Shown piece by piece: positions 17,103 through 26,585 of a stretch of 64,000 nt of DNA (positions within the stretch are counted from its first letter, which is position 1; each line of letters begins with the position of its first letter). Source of the stretch: an uncultured Mucispirillum sp. (lineage in GTDB: Bacteria; Chrysiogenota; Deferribacteres; Deferribacterales; Mucispirillaceae); NCBI GenBank assembly GCA_944326705.1, contig CALVEY010000005.1:1-64000 (forward strand), written 5' to 3'. The translations under genes and the position numbers were made by a program. Under the pieces are notes generated by a model. It did not search any database. It saw only the letters and a list, made by a program, of their open reading frames with translations, and was not told the origin of the DNA.

Positions 17103-18757
17103 TAAATACTGCTCCTGTTTATCATATCTTCTGCCTGCTGCATTGCTGTAGGCGTTGCTTCACCAGAAATCATTGTTGCTATAATATTTATTTTTGATGC
17201 TTTGTCAAGTTTTAATATATTTGTAGAAGAAATTCCATTTTTATCTGACTTTGAAATGTGGAAATGGCTGTCACCCATTGCTGCAACTACTGGTAAATGA
17301 GTTATAACTATAATCTGCTTTCTTTTGCTTAACTGTTTTAATTTTTTTGCAACAGCTCCTGCAGCTTTTCCGCTTATACCTGTATCTATTTCATCAAAAA
17401 GCATTGTGCTTACATTATCATAATCAGCAAATACTTCTTTTAATGCAAGCATAACGCGTGATACTTCACCACCTGAAGCAACAGTTGCAAGTGGAGCAGT
17501 TTTAAAGCCTGCATTAGTTGAGATAAAAAACTCTGCACTAATACCGCCAGAATAATCTAAGTCATTATTTTCTTTAAAAACAACTTCAAATTTTGCAGAG
17601 TTTAATTCTAATTCATGTAATATATTTTCTGTTTTTTTACTTAAATCAACAGCCGCTTTTTTTCTTGCTTCATTTAATATTTTACTGCTTTTTAATGCTT
17701 CATCTTTTAATAAAGCCACTTCTTTTTCAAGTTTGGAAGTAATATCTTCCTCGCCGTCAATACCTGCTAAATCTTCTTCTAATTTATTTTTATATTCAAT
17801 AACACTTTCAAGTGAGCCGCCGTATCTTTTTGATAAATCCTGTAGTTTATATTTCCTGTCTATTAAATTATTTAATTCTTCTGGGGTAATTTCCTGTTCT
17901 TCTTCACTTAAAAGATTTGTTATTAATGATGATGCTTCGTTAATATTTTCTAATGCAACCTGCAGGAATTCTTCTGCCTTTTGAGCATCCTGCGACATAC
18001 TGCTTAAGCTGTTTATTGCTCTTGATGCTTTTTCAATTAATTCTGATGCCGTAATTTCGCCATCACTTAAAGCATCCATAGATAAAGTTACTGCTTCTCT
18101 AACTTTTTCTATACTTGATAAAAACTTTATTCTCTCTTCTATAGCTGCATCTTTTTCTAAATCAATATTATAAGACAGGATTTCATTATACTGCATTTTA
18201 TACATTTCCTGCATTTTTATAATATTTTCTCTATTCTTTTTTAAATCTTCTAATTTATCAAGTTTTTCTCTATAAGCCCTGTATTTAATGCTGAAATCAT
18301 CTTTTAAATTATTATCTACAAAAAAATCTACAAAGGATAAGTGTTTTGCAGGGTTAAATAAAAACTGATTTTCATGCTGGCCGTGAATATCTATTAAAGA
18401 CTCTGACACATCTCTCAGTCTGTTAACAGGGGCTGCTTTACCATTTATAAAAGCCTTATTTTTACCATTTTCATCAGTTTCTCTTGATATTATAAGCTCA
18501 TCTTCTATTTCATACTGCTCTATTAATTCAGGCTCAATATTTAAATCATCACAAAATATACCTTCTGCAGAGAATTTTTCCTGCGGATTTCTAGGTGTTA
18601 CTCTGCCTAGTCTGTCCCCTGTTAAATATTTTAATGCTCCAACAAGCACAGATTTACCAGCACCTGTTTCACCTGTAATAACATTTAATCCTTTTTCAAA
18701 TTCCAAGCTTACTTTTTCTATAACTGCTATATTTTTTACGGCTAGATATGTTAACAC
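17102..18757 (-). CDS. recN: DNA repair protein RecN
   Basis: 551 aa, normal length for this SMC-like ATPase that joins DNA ends in double-strand break repair. Walker A is GETGAGKS near residue 30, the coiled-coil arms fill the middle, and the ABC signature SGGEVSRVMLAL and Walker B LFDEIDTGISGKAAGAV are near the C-terminus. The start overlaps the nadK stop by seven bases, the usual nadK-recN pairing. No SOS box is visible, as expected for a gene inside a long transcript. Confidence 0.96.
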   Translation of the reverse strand: MLTYLAVKNIAVIEKVSLEFEKGLNVITGETGAGKSVLVGALKYLTGDRLGRVTPRNPQEKFSAEGIFCDDLNIEPELIEQYEIEDELIISRETDENGKNKAFINGKAAPVNRLRDVSESLIDIHGQHENQFLFNPAKHLSFVDFFVDNNLKDDFSIKYRAYREKLDKLEDLKKNRENIIKMQEMYKMQYNEILSYNIDLEKDAAIEERIKFLSSIEKVREAVTLSMDALSDGEITASELIEKASRAINSLSSMSQDAQKAEEFLQVALENINEASSLITNLLSEEEQEITPEELNNLIDRKYKLQDLSKRYGGSLESVIEYKNKLEEDLAGIDGEEDITSKLEKEVALLKDEALKSSKILNEARKKAAVDLSKKTENILHELELNSAKFEVVFKENNDLDYSGGISAEFFISTNAGFKTAPLATVASGGEVSRVMLALKEVFADYDNVSTMLFDEIDTGISGKAAGAVAKKLKQLSKRKQIIVITHLPVVAAMGDSHFHISKSDKNGISSTNILKLDKASKINIIATMISGEATPTAMQQAEDMINRSSI

Positions 18758-19608
18758 GGCATACCTCCCCAGCCAAGTTTATCTCTTAATATACTATAGT
18801 AATTTCTATCCTGTGATACAGCTAAATGTAAATCGCATGATGAACGGACTACTCTTAATACACTTCCGCTGTTAAATGGGCGGACAATCTGTCCGTCATA
18901 AGTTGCATAACATTCCACATTACTTGTTTCTATGCGTATATCTACACTGCTTGTTTTTGGCAGAACTATAGGGCGTATATTTAAAGCATGGGGACATATT
19001 GGAGAAAGTATGATAGAATCTAAATCAGAATGGACAATTGGTCCGCCTGCTGAAATTGTATAACCTGTAGAGCCTGTAGGTGTAGAAATTATTGCACCAT
19101 CTGAACGATAGCGTGTTACGAAGCTGTTATCAATAAAAATACTTAACTCTATCATTCTTGATGGAGCACCTTTATTTATAACAATTTCATTTAATGCTTC
19201 CTCTTCAAAAACATTTTCACCATTTTCTAATATTATACCAGCAACTTTCATGCGGCGTTTAATTATTAATTTCTTTTCTATAAAATCATTTATAATTTTT
19301 TCAAAATCATCAATATTATATTCCATTATAAACCCTAACCTGCCAAGGTTAAAGCCAAGCACTGGAACAGTTAAAAATCTAAACATTCTAGAAGCATATA
19401 AAAGAGTGCCGTCCCCACCTAAAACTATTACTAAATCAGCCTGAGAACGCATATCACTAATAGAATAGCTGTCTTTATCTATAACAAGCCTTTCAATAGT
19501 TTCTTTTTCAAGCATTGGAGTTATACCTTTTGCTTCTAATATTTGTATAACTGTTTCTACTGTATTTTTTACTTCGCCTTTTGGTTTTACAATTAATGCC
19601 GCTTTCAC
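18751..19608 (-). CDS. nadK: NAD kinase
   Basis: 285 aa. It phosphorylates NAD to NADP in the cytoplasm. The family motifs GGDGTLL (near 68) and TPTGSTGYTISAGGPI are intact. The start is GTG, directly after the tlyA stop. The order tlyA-nadK-recN is common in bacteria. NADPH supply is relevant to the glutamate synthase nearby, though not regulated with it. Confidence 0.96.
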   Translation of the reverse strand: MKAALIVKPKGEVKNTVETVIQILEAKGITPMLEKETIERLVIDKDSYSISDMRSQADLVIVLGGDGTLLYASRMFRFLTVPVLGFNLGRLGFIMEYNIDDFEKIINDFIEKKLIIKRRMKVAGIILENGENVFEEEALNEIVINKGAPSRMIELSIFIDNSFVTRYRSDGAIISTPTGSTGYTISAGGPIVHSDLDSIILSPICPHALNIRPIVLPKTSSVDIRIETSNVECYATYDGQIVRPFNSGSVLRVVRSSCDLHLAVSQDRNYYSILRDKLGWGGMPC

Positions 19609-20391
19609 TTACAATGTAACCTTTTCTATTATATTTTCTATATTATTATTTTCATGTATTCCTTTATACACAAAATAGGATAAATATTCAATATTACCTT
19701 TTGCTCCAGTTATACATGATTTTGTTATATCTATAAAGGAAAAATTATATTCTTTTGCAAAATCTATAACTTTTTTGATTACTCTTTTATGGATATTTTT
19801 ATCACTGACTATGCCGCCATCTTCAACTTCATAACGCTCTGCTTCAAACTGAGGCTTTATAAGTGCTATAAATATTGTCCCCTGCCTGCAAAAATTAACT
19901 GCATTAGGAATAATAGAGCATAATGAAATAAATGATACATCTGTAACTATAAAATCACAGTATCTGTTTATTTTTTCAAACTCAAAATATTTAAAATTAG
20001 TATTTTCAAAAGAAATAACTTTTTCATTATGTAGAAGCTTATTATGCAGCTGAGCAGTGCCAGAATCAACTGCTACAACACATTCTGCCCCTTCCTGAAG
20101 GCATACATCAGTAAATCCGCCAGTTGATGAGCCTATATCCATTACAAAAGCATTCTGCATATTTAACTTAAAAGTATCTACTGCATGCTTAAGTTTTAAA
20201 CCGCCGCGGCTGACATAGGGCAGCCTGTCTTTTAGCCTGACAACAGCATCAAAAGGAACTAAATCGCCAGCTTTATCTATCCGCTTATCATTTGCAACAG
20301 CAAGCCCTGCCATTATAAATCTTCTTGCTTCATCTATACTTACTGCAAGCCCTTTTTCCACAAGCAGTTCATCTATTCTTCTTTTCTTCAT
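19609..20391 (-). CDS. tlyA: TlyA family rRNA 2'-O-methyltransferase
   Basis: 260 aa. An N-terminal S4 RNA-binding domain (about 3-60, RIDELLVEKGLAVSIDEARR) is joined to an FtsJ/RrmJ-type methyltransferase with the SAM site VMDIGSSTGGFTDVCLQEGA. TlyA methylates cytidine 2'-OH in 16S and/or 23S rRNA; which positions here is unknown. Older annotations call it haemolysin, which the sequence does not support. It lies between dxs and nadK. Confidence 0.93.
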   Translation of the reverse strand: MKKRRIDELLVEKGLAVSIDEARRFIMAGLAVANDKRIDKAGDLVPFDAVVRLKDRLPYVSRGGLKLKHAVDTFKLNMQNAFVMDIGSSTGGFTDVCLQEGAECVVAVDSGTAQLHNKLLHNEKVISFENTNFKYFEFEKINRYCDFIVTDVSFISLCSIIPNAVNFCRQGTIFIALIKPQFEAERYEVEDGGIVSDKNIHKRVIKKVIDFAKEYNFSFIDITKSCITGAKGNIEYLSYFVYKGIHENNNIENIIEKVTL

Positions 20392-20405
20392 AATATATTA
20401 AATTA

Positions 20406-22286
20406 TTAAGCCTTACATGTGCAGTCTTTTATAGTATTATAAATACTTTCCCAGTCAAGCCCTGCATATTTTCGTAAATCTGTAACTGTGCCGTGCTCAA
20501 AAAATTCATCACCTATACCAATAGTTCTGCATGGTATATAAATGCCGCTGTTATTCAGCAGTGAAACAATCATTTCTCCAGCACCACCCATTAATGCACC
20601 TTCTTCAATTACAACTACAAAAGATTTATCTTTTAAAATATTTAATAAACATTCTTTATTAAGCGGTTTTACAAACCTAAGGTTAATAAGTGTAACATCA
20701 ATACCTTCATTATGAAGTTTTTTATATGCAGTATAAACTTCGCAGAATATATGACCAACAGAGATAATGGCAGTTTTTCCTTTATCAGAAATAACTTCTG
20801 GTTTTCCAAGTTCTATTTGATTAAATGGCAGTTCATTATTATCATATACACTGCCCCTTGCATATCGTATAACAACAGGTTTATTTAATTCATAGCTTAA
20901 ATCAAGCATAGCTTCTAACTCATTTTTATCTTTTGGAAGCATAATATTTAAATTTGGAATAGTTTTTAAATATGCAATATCATATATACCATGATGAGTT
21001 GAGCCGTCTGCTCCAACAAAACCGCCCCTGTCCACACAAAGTGTCACTGGAAGCTCTGCTATTGCAATATCATGAATAATCTGGTCATAAGCACGCTGTA
21101 AAAATGTAGAATATATTGCACAGTATGGTTTCATACCAGCAACAGCAAGCCCTGCTGAAAAAGCTACCGCATACTGCTCTGCTATACCCACATCAAAAAA
21201 TCTTTCTGGAAATTTTTCTGCAAACTTTTTCAGACCAGTGCCGTCACCCATTGCTGCTGTTATGGCTGCTATATTGTTATGATTTTCTGCCATAGACAAT
21301 ATTTTTCTACCAAAAACATCTGTCCATGATAAAGTATCACTTTTGCCTTTAGCAAGACCAGTTTCTTTATCAAAAGCTGATACACCATGAAAAACATCTG
21401 GACTTTTTTCTGCAGGCTCATATCCTTTACCCTTTTTAGTTGCAATATGCACTAAAACAGGTCTTTTCTGCAGTTTTGCATTAGAGAGAGCTTTTTCTAT
21501 TTCTTTTATATTATGGCCATCTATTGGACCAATATATCTTATACCTAAGTTTTCAAAAAATGCACCAGGGGATAACATACCTATCATTACATTTTCCATT
21601 TTCTTAGCTATTTTTAAGACAGTATCTCCAAATGGAGCTTCTTCTGCTGCATTTTTAAAATCATAACGCATCTTTGTTGCAAGTGCACTTGTTAACGACT
21701 TAGAAAGATATGATGAAAAACCACCAACATTTGCACTGATAGACATTTCATTATCATTTAAAACTATAATAATATTTTTTTTAAATACACCAATATTATT
21801 TAAAGCTTCTAAAGCTATACCGCCAGTTAAAGCACCATCGCCAATAACTGCCACTGCTTTTCCTTCTTTATTTAATATTGAATTTGCAAGAGTAATGCCT
21901 ATTGCTGAAGATATAGATGTGCTTGCATGACCAGAAATACATGTATCATATATACTTTCTTCTGGTCTTGAAAATCCACTTATACCTTTATACTGCCTAA
22001 GTGTATGAAAAGAATTAAGTCTGTCCGTTAATATTTTATAAGCGTATGACTGGTGACTTACATCCCATATTATTTTATCTTTTGGTAAATCAAAAACACG
22101 CAGTAATGCAATGGTAAGTTCTACTACACCAAGGCTTGGTGCAATATGACCACCATTTTTAGATGTTACATCAATAATTAATTCTCTTGTTTCTTTTGCA
22201 ACTTTTTCTAAATCGTCATAAGACAGGTTTTTTATATCCTGGGGAAGACTTAATGATTGAAGAAACTCTGCATTATTGTTTTCTAT
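20406..22286 (-). CDS. dxs: 1-Deoxy-D-xylulose-5-phosphate synthase, non-canonical start
   Basis: About 626 aa. It joins pyruvate and glyceraldehyde-3-phosphate using thiamine diphosphate, the first step of the DXP isoprenoid route. Seen: WDVSHQSYAYKIL, the ThDP motif GDGALTGG with NDNEMSIS, and catalytic Glu in DVGIAEQYAVAF. The frame is open and homologous back to the ispA stop, but between the upstream TAA (22292-22290) and the GTG at 21854 there is no ATG, GTG or TTG. The expected N-terminus is at ATC (22289) or ATA (22286), five or eight bases after GGAG. A CTG about 20 codons further in is another option. The GTG would delete 144 conserved residues. Function certain, start uncertain. 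Confidence 0.9.
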   Translation of the reverse strand: MENNNAEFLQSLSLPQDIKNLSYDDLEKVAKETRELIIDVTSKNGGHIAPSLGVVELTIALLRVFDLPKDKIIWDVSHQSYAYKILTDRLNSFHTLRQYKGISGFSRPEESIYDTCISGHASTSISSAIGITLANSILNKEGKAVAVIGDGALTGGIALEALNNIGVFKKNIIIVLNDNEMSISANVGGFSSYLSKSLTSALATKMRYDFKNAAEEAPFGDTVLKIAKKMENVMIGMLSPGAFFENLGIRYIGPIDGHNIKEIEKALSNAKLQKRPVLVHIATKKGKGYEPAEKSPDVFHGVSAFDKETGLAKGKSDTLSWTDVFGRKILSMAENHNNIAAITAAMGDGTGLKKFAEKFPERFFDVGIAEQYAVAFSAGLAVAGMKPYCAIYSTFLQRAYDQIIHDIAIAELPVTLCVDRGGFVGADGSTHHGIYDIAYLKTIPNLNIMLPKDKNELEAMLDLSYELNKPVVIRYARGSVYDNNELPFNQIELGKPEVISDKGKTAIISVGHIFCEVYTAYKKLHNEGIDVTLINLRFVKPLNKECLLNILKDKSFVVVIEEGALMGGAGEMIVSLLNNSGIYIPCRTIGIGDEFFEHGTVTDLRKYAGLDWESIYNTIKDCTCKA

Positions 22287-23176
22287 GATTTACGCTCCGT
22301 AATAAATTTAGCAATAGAAAGCAGTGTATCAGCTTTATCTCCAAAACTTTCTAAACTTTTACATGCTTTATCTATATACTGTTCTGCTTTTTCTTTTGCA
22401 CCAGCAAGTGAATAAACAGCAGGATATGTTGCTTTATGGCTGTTTATATCTTTTTGAACATTTTTACCAAGTGTTTCTAATGATGAAGTAATATCTAAAA
22501 TATCATCTACTACTTGAAAAGCAAGCCCTGCATATTTTCCAAATGAAATAAGCTGCTCCATCTGCTTATCATTTGCTCTGCCAGCTATACCGCCTAAATA
22601 TACGGCACATTCTATTAAAGCTGCAGTTTTATTTTTATGTATAAACTCCACAAGTTCTGCTGTAGGTTTCCTGCCCTCTGCTGCAATATCAGCATACTGA
22701 CCACCAACCATACCTAAATCGCCTGCAGCAAGTGAGAGTTTATATATGGCTTTTACACGAATATCATCTGGAATATTTGGAGTGACAGTATAGTCAGACA
22801 TAATCTCAAATGCTTTTGTAAGAAGAGCATCGCCTGCTAAAATAGCCTGTGCCTCCCCAAAAGCAATATGGTTAGATGGCTTGCCGCGTCTCATATCATC
22901 ATTATCCATAGCTGGCAAATCATCATGGATTAATGAATAAGTATGAAGCACTTCAATAGCTGCTGCAAAAGGTGTAACATATTCATAATCACTTGAGAAA
23001 ATACCATAAGATGCATAAACTAATGCAGGACGCAGCCTTTTACCGCCTGCAAAAACGCTGTATCGCATACCTTCTGTTAATTTAGCAGTATAAACAGCAG
23101 AATTTACAAACCTGTTATCTAAAAAATGCTCCACTCTTTCAGAGCTTTCTTGAAAAAAAGATAATATATTACTCAT
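22283..23176 (-). CDS. ispA: Polyprenyl (farnesyl/geranylgeranyl) diphosphate synthase
   Basis: 297 aa. It condenses isopentenyl and allylic diphosphates. The first aspartate-rich motif is HDDLPAMDNDDMRRGKP and the second DDILDIT, with GKRLRP near the N-terminus. Product length cannot be read safely from sequence. Its start overlaps xseB and its stop overlaps the start region of dxs. The order xseB-ispA-dxs-tlyA is widespread, and puts two steps of the same pathway together. Confidence 0.95.
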   Translation of the reverse strand: MSNILSFFQESSERVEHFLDNRFVNSAVYTAKLTEGMRYSVFAGGKRLRPALVYASYGIFSSDYEYVTPFAAAIEVLHTYSLIHDDLPAMDNDDMRRGKPSNHIAFGEAQAILAGDALLTKAFEIMSDYTVTPNIPDDIRVKAIYKLSLAAGDLGMVGGQYADIAAEGRKPTAELVEFIHKNKTAALIECAVYLGGIAGRANDKQMEQLISFGKYAGLAFQVVDDILDITSSLETLGKNVQKDINSHKATYPAVYSLAGAKEKAEQYIDKACKSLESFGDKADTLLSIAKFITERKS

Positions 23177-23402
23177 TTGGTTTTAAATCACTTGTAATTA
23201 TGTTGCCGTTACTATCTTCTTCCATAACTACTTTAACAGAGTCTTCAACTTCTTTTAAAGCTTTGCGGCATTCTTTTGAAAGGTTCATACCTTCCTGAAA
23301 AAGTTTAACAGTTTCTTCTAATGACTGTTCTTCTTTTTCTAAAGCTGACACAATATCTTCTAATCTTTTTAAATTATTTTCAAAATCTACAACAGCTTTC
23401 AT
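23169..23402 (-). CDS. xseB: Exodeoxyribonuclease VII small subunit
   Basis: 77 aa from the ATG chosen here (MKAVVDFENNLKRLEDIV), which overlaps the bcp stop as TAATG; a start four codons earlier is less likely. It is a small helical protein with the XseB pattern EKEEQSLEETVKLFQEGM. It assembles with XseA, coded about 20 kb away, into the single-strand DNA nuclease. Confidence 0.93.
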   Translation of the reverse strand: MKAVVDFENNLKRLEDIVSALEKEEQSLEETVKLFQEGMNLSKECRKALKEVEDSVKVVMEEDSNGNIITSDLKPNE

Positions 23403-23857
23403 TATAACACACATCCTAATACTTTTTCTGCATGACCGCTTGCTTTTACTTTATAAAAAGCTTCTTCAATAATACCTTCTTCATTTATAATAAATGTAGA
23501 ACGAATTATGCCTTTATAAACTTTGCCATACATTGTTTTATCGCCATAAGCAAAATAAGCTGCTGAAACAGTATTTTCTGGGTCAGATAATAAAGTAACT
23601 TTTAAATCATGGTCGTTGATAAATTTATGGTGTTTTTTCATATTATCTGGGCTTACACCAAAAATCTGGATATTTTTATTTTTAAATTCATCTATTAACT
23701 GGCTGAATTCTATTGCTTCTTTAGTGCAGCCAGATGTATTATCTTTTGGATAAAAATATAAAACATATTTAGAACCTTTTAAACTTTCGCTTGATACTGT
23801 GCCACCATTGCTGCTTTCAAGTTCAAAAGATGGTGCTTTATCTCCTTTTTTTAACAT
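23402..23857 (-). CDS. bcp: Thiol peroxidase of the Bcp/PrxQ type
   Basis: 151 aa from the ATG at 23857, which has AAGGAG six bases upstream; a longer reading frame lacks such a site. It reduces hydroperoxides using thioredoxin. The peroxidatic Cys is in DNTSGCTKEAIEF, after the YPKD motif. The usual second Cys five residues later is absent (Ala-Ile-Glu-Phe follows), so a one-Cys mechanism or a distant partner Cys is likely. It sits between rlmN and xseB in the long run. Confidence 0.93.
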   Translation of the reverse strand: MLKKGDKAPSFELESSNGGTVSSESLKGSKYVLYFYPKDNTSGCTKEAIEFSQLIDEFKNKNIQIFGVSPDNMKKHHKFINDHDLKVTLLSDPENTVSAAYFAYGDKTMYGKVYKGIIRSTFIINEEGIIEEAFYKVKASGHAEKVLGCVL

Positions 23858-23873
23858 ATTATTCTCCTTTAAG

Positions 23874-24923
23874 TTACAAATTTCCTGCACCTTTATAGTC
23901 TGCTGCAAGCTGACCACAGGCACCTGCAATATCCTGGCCTAATTTTTTCCTGATAAATGCAGTAAGGTTATTATTTATTAAATATTCTTGAAACTGTAAT
24001 ACATTTTTTTCATTTGGAGTTTTAAACTCAGAGTAAGGCGAACCATTATATGATATAAGGTTTATTTTAGCTTTTATTCCTTTAATAAGCTGCACAAATT
24101 CTTTAGCATGAGCTAATGAATCATTTACCCCGCCAAGTAAAACATATTCCAGTGTAATGCGTTTTCTTTTATCTAAATCTACATTTCTTAATGTTTGTAT
24201 TAAGTCATTTAAATGATTTTTATTTGTTACAGGCATAATAGATGCTCTTATTTTTTCATTTGGAGCATTAATTGATACAGCAAGATTAACAGGTGTTTCC
24301 ATTTGGAAAAACTTTTTAATGCCGCTGATTAAACCTGATGTGGATACAGTGATTTTTCTGTGAGAAAATCCAAAAGCTTCATCATCTAATAATATGATAA
24401 GTGCTTTTTGTAAATTATCTATGTTATCAAGTGGTTCGCCCATACCCATAAAAACTAAATTTAAAAGCCTTTCTTCAAAAAGCTCTTCAGCACTTTTTCT
24501 TAAAGCTGCAACCTGAGCTAATATTTCCCCAACAGTTAAGTTACGCTTAAATCCAACAGCCCCAGCTGTTGCACAAAACTTGCAGCCCATACGACAGCCT
24601 ACTTGAGTGGATATACAGCCAGAAATTCTGCTGCCGTCACTTAATAGAACAGACTCTATACTTTCACCGTCTTCTAATCTAAAAAGAAATTTAATAGAGC
24701 CATCACTAGAAGTAAGTCTTTTAACTTCCTCAAAATAGGTAAACTCATATTCAGATGATAATTTTTCCCGCAGGGACGCAGGAATATTGGTCATCATATC
24801 AAATGATGTAACATTATTGTGATAAAGCCAGTTATATATCTGTTTACCGCGGAAAGACTGTTCTGAAAAGTTTTCTACAACTTCTTTTATTTCTTCTGCA
24901 GATAAACAATCTATTTTTTTCAT
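23874..24923 (-). CDS. rlmN: 23S rRNA/tRNA adenine-C2 methyltransferase RlmN
   Basis: 349 aa from the ATG at 24923 (MKKIDCL), preceded by AAAGAG; a TTG five codons earlier is possible. It is a radical SAM enzyme that methylates A2503 of 23S rRNA and A37 of some tRNAs. The cluster motif is GCRMGCKFCATAG, and the C-terminal methyl-carrying Cys lies in GACGQLA. The length is normal. Confidence 0.96.
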   Translation of the reverse strand: MKKIDCLSAEEIKEVVENFSEQSFRGKQIYNWLYHNNVTSFDMMTNIPASLREKLSSEYEFTYFEEVKRLTSSDGSIKFLFRLEDGESIESVLLSDGSRISGCISTQVGCRMGCKFCATAGAVGFKRNLTVGEILAQVAALRKSAEELFEERLLNLVFMGMGEPLDNIDNLQKALIILLDDEAFGFSHRKITVSTSGLISGIKKFFQMETPVNLAVSINAPNEKIRASIMPVTNKNHLNDLIQTLRNVDLDKRKRITLEYVLLGGVNDSLAHAKEFVQLIKGIKAKINLISYNGSPYSEFKTPNEKNVLQFQEYLINNNLTAFIRKKLGQDIAGACGQLAADYKGAGNL

Positions 24924-24945
24924 ATACTCTTTTACCAAAACTTTC

Positions 24946-25296
24946 TTATTTTAAAAGTTTAGCTTTGGCTTCTTCATCATCACCAACAATAGTAAAAAGC
25001 CTGTTTAAGTTAGTATGAACAAATATTTTATAAATATCATCGCTAACATTAGAAAAAATCAGACTTTTGTCTTTTTCTTTTAATACTTTAAATAATTGAA
25101 TTAACTCCCTTAAACCGCTTGAGTTTAAATATGTTATATCAGAAAAGTTAACAACAACACTATCAACTTCAGCAGATATACCCTCAATATAGACTTTTAA
25201 CTCTTCACCATTAAAAGAGTCAATCTCATGAACTGGGAAGATAAATTCAACTTTAATACTTCCACCCACTGTTTCACGCTGACTATTAAAAGACAT
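24946..25296 (-). CDS. STAS domain protein (anti-sigma factor antagonist type)
   Basis: 116 aa, a single STAS domain. The usual phosphorylation segment is visible as FSDITYLNSSGLRELIQLF, with Ser-Ser before Gly-Leu-Arg. Such proteins bind serine-kinase anti-sigma factors or act in other partner switches. No kinase or phosphatase is adjacent. It overlaps the upstream PilZ gene by 11 bases, so the two are translated together and may act in one pathway. Confidence 0.9.
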   Translation of the reverse strand: MSFNSQRETVGGSIKVEFIFPVHEIDSFNGEELKVYIEGISAEVDSVVVNFSDITYLNSSGLRELIQLFKVLKEKDKSLIFSNVSDDIYKIFVHTNLNRLFTIVGDDEEAKAKLLK

Positions 25297-25981
25297 TTTT
25301 CCTCCTAAAATTATCTATTAATCTTTCTTTATTATATTGACGTTGAAAAACACACCTTATAATTTTATCTCTAGCAGATTCTGTTAAAGATGTAAACATT
25401 ATTCCAACAGCGTGGCCTTCTTCTTCCACACCTATATATCTTATTACTTTAGCACTAACATTTTCAAGACCTTCTACAAGGCCGCTTAAATCTATTTCCA
25501 GCACATCATCTTTATCTAAAGGCACGGGACTGATTAGTTTCATACCGCCGCCAGAAAGGTCTGTGCATGTCATTGTAATTATATCATTTTTTTGGTAATC
25601 GGTGCCATTAAGCCCGTTTGCTACCTTAACAAGTTTAACAGGTATACGCCTAAGCATCTCAACCCTGTAAAATGCCCGCATTTCATTTCGTTGTATACTT
25701 GCAGGCAGCTCAATAGCTAAAAGAGTAATATTCTCTTTTATAATACCTATTGGTTTAGTTGTAAAGAAATACTTACCGCTTTCTATTGTAAACATAAACT
25801 CTAGTTCAGTTTTTTTTGTTACAATAAGGTTTTCACCATTATCTGTTGGCGGAAGTATTGTAAATGATGTATCATAAACATCACTTACTTTTGTAAAAAA
25901 CAGCCTTTGTGTACCGCTTACTGCCACCCAAAGCTTTAAATCTGGTTTAATAAGTTTTTTGACAGCAGTAATTGTTTCCAT
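25286..25981 (-). CDS. PilZ domain protein, YcgR-like, c-di-GMP effector
   Basis: 231 aa. The N-terminal half (about 1-95) is a YcgR-N-like beta domain. The C-terminal PilZ domain begins at RNEMRAFYRV, which supplies the RxxxR c-di-GMP motif, followed by the DLSGGGMKL (D/NxSxxG) motif. Both ligand motifs are intact. Such proteins adjust flagella, pili or secretion in response to c-di-GMP. No motility gene is adjacent; the neighbour is the STAS protein. Confidence 0.92.
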   Translation of the reverse strand: METITAVKKLIKPDLKLWVAVSGTQRLFFTKVSDVYDTSFTILPPTDNGENLIVTKKTELEFMFTIESGKYFFTTKPIGIIKENITLLAIELPASIQRNEMRAFYRVEMLRRIPVKLVKVANGLNGTDYQKNDIITMTCTDLSGGGMKLISPVPLDKDDVLEIDLSGLVEGLENVSAKVIRYIGVEEEGHAVGIMFTSLTESARDKIIRCVFQRQYNKERLIDNFRRKNVF

Positions 25982-25997
25982 AGGCTTATTTCCTTAA

Positions 25998-26585
25998 CTA
26001 TTTTGCAAAAACACGGCTTCCAGGTTTAACACAAGGAATACCTTCTTTACACATTGGACATTCTTCTGCATTGTAGCTTTTTACATCAACAGCTGCAAGG
26101 GGATAAAAAGGCACAGTAAAGCCAGCAGTGCCAGAGCTTCTATCAATAATAGATGCAATACCTACAACAATGCCGCCAGCATCTTCTACTGCTTTCATAC
26201 ATTCTTTAGTAGATTTGCCAGTAGTAACTACATCTTCTGCAACTAAAACTTTCTCACCTTTTTGCAGTGTAAAACCACGGCGGAAAGTCATAACTCCATC
26301 AACCCTTTCTGTAAAAAGAGTTCTTTTATTCATTTGAGATGCAAGTTCATATCCAAATCTAATACCGCCTATTGCAGGGCTGACTATTGTTGTAAAATCT
26401 AAGTCTTTTAATGCATCAACTAAACCGCTGATAACTTTTTTTGCATTAGCAGGGTCCTGCATAATAAGTTCAGATTGAAGATAAGCATCAGAATGAAGAC
26501 CTGATGAAAGAAGAAAATGTCCTCTTAATAAAGCTCCATGTTCTTCATAATTTTTAACTACTGCATCACTATTCATTTTATTCAT
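25998..26585 (-). CDS. pyrE: Orotate phosphoribosyltransferase
   Basis: 195 aa. It makes OMP from orotate and PRPP. The PRPP motif is VLVAEDVVTTGKS. The C-terminal Cys-containing tail (CPMCKEGIPCVKPGSR) is typical of the pyrE branch found in thermophiles and anaerobes. The ATG follows AAGGAG by four bases and overlaps the pyrF end. With pyrF it gives the last two steps to UMP. Confidence 0.95.
   Translation of the reverse strand: MNKMNSDAVVKNYEEHGALLRGHFLLSSGLHSDAYLQSELIMQDPANAKKVISGLVDALKDLDFTTIVSPAIGGIRFGYELASQMNKRTLFTERVDGVMTFRRGFTLQKGEKVLVAEDVVTTGKSTKECMKAVEDAGGIVVGIASIIDRSSGTAGFTVPFYPLAAVDVKSYNAEECPMCKEGIPCVKPGSRVFAK

Noticed and set aside
21852-21854. GTG at 21854 as the start of dxs
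   Set aside because: It would remove about 144 residues that clearly belong to Dxs, including WDVSHQSY and GHASTSIS; the upstream frame is open and conserved.
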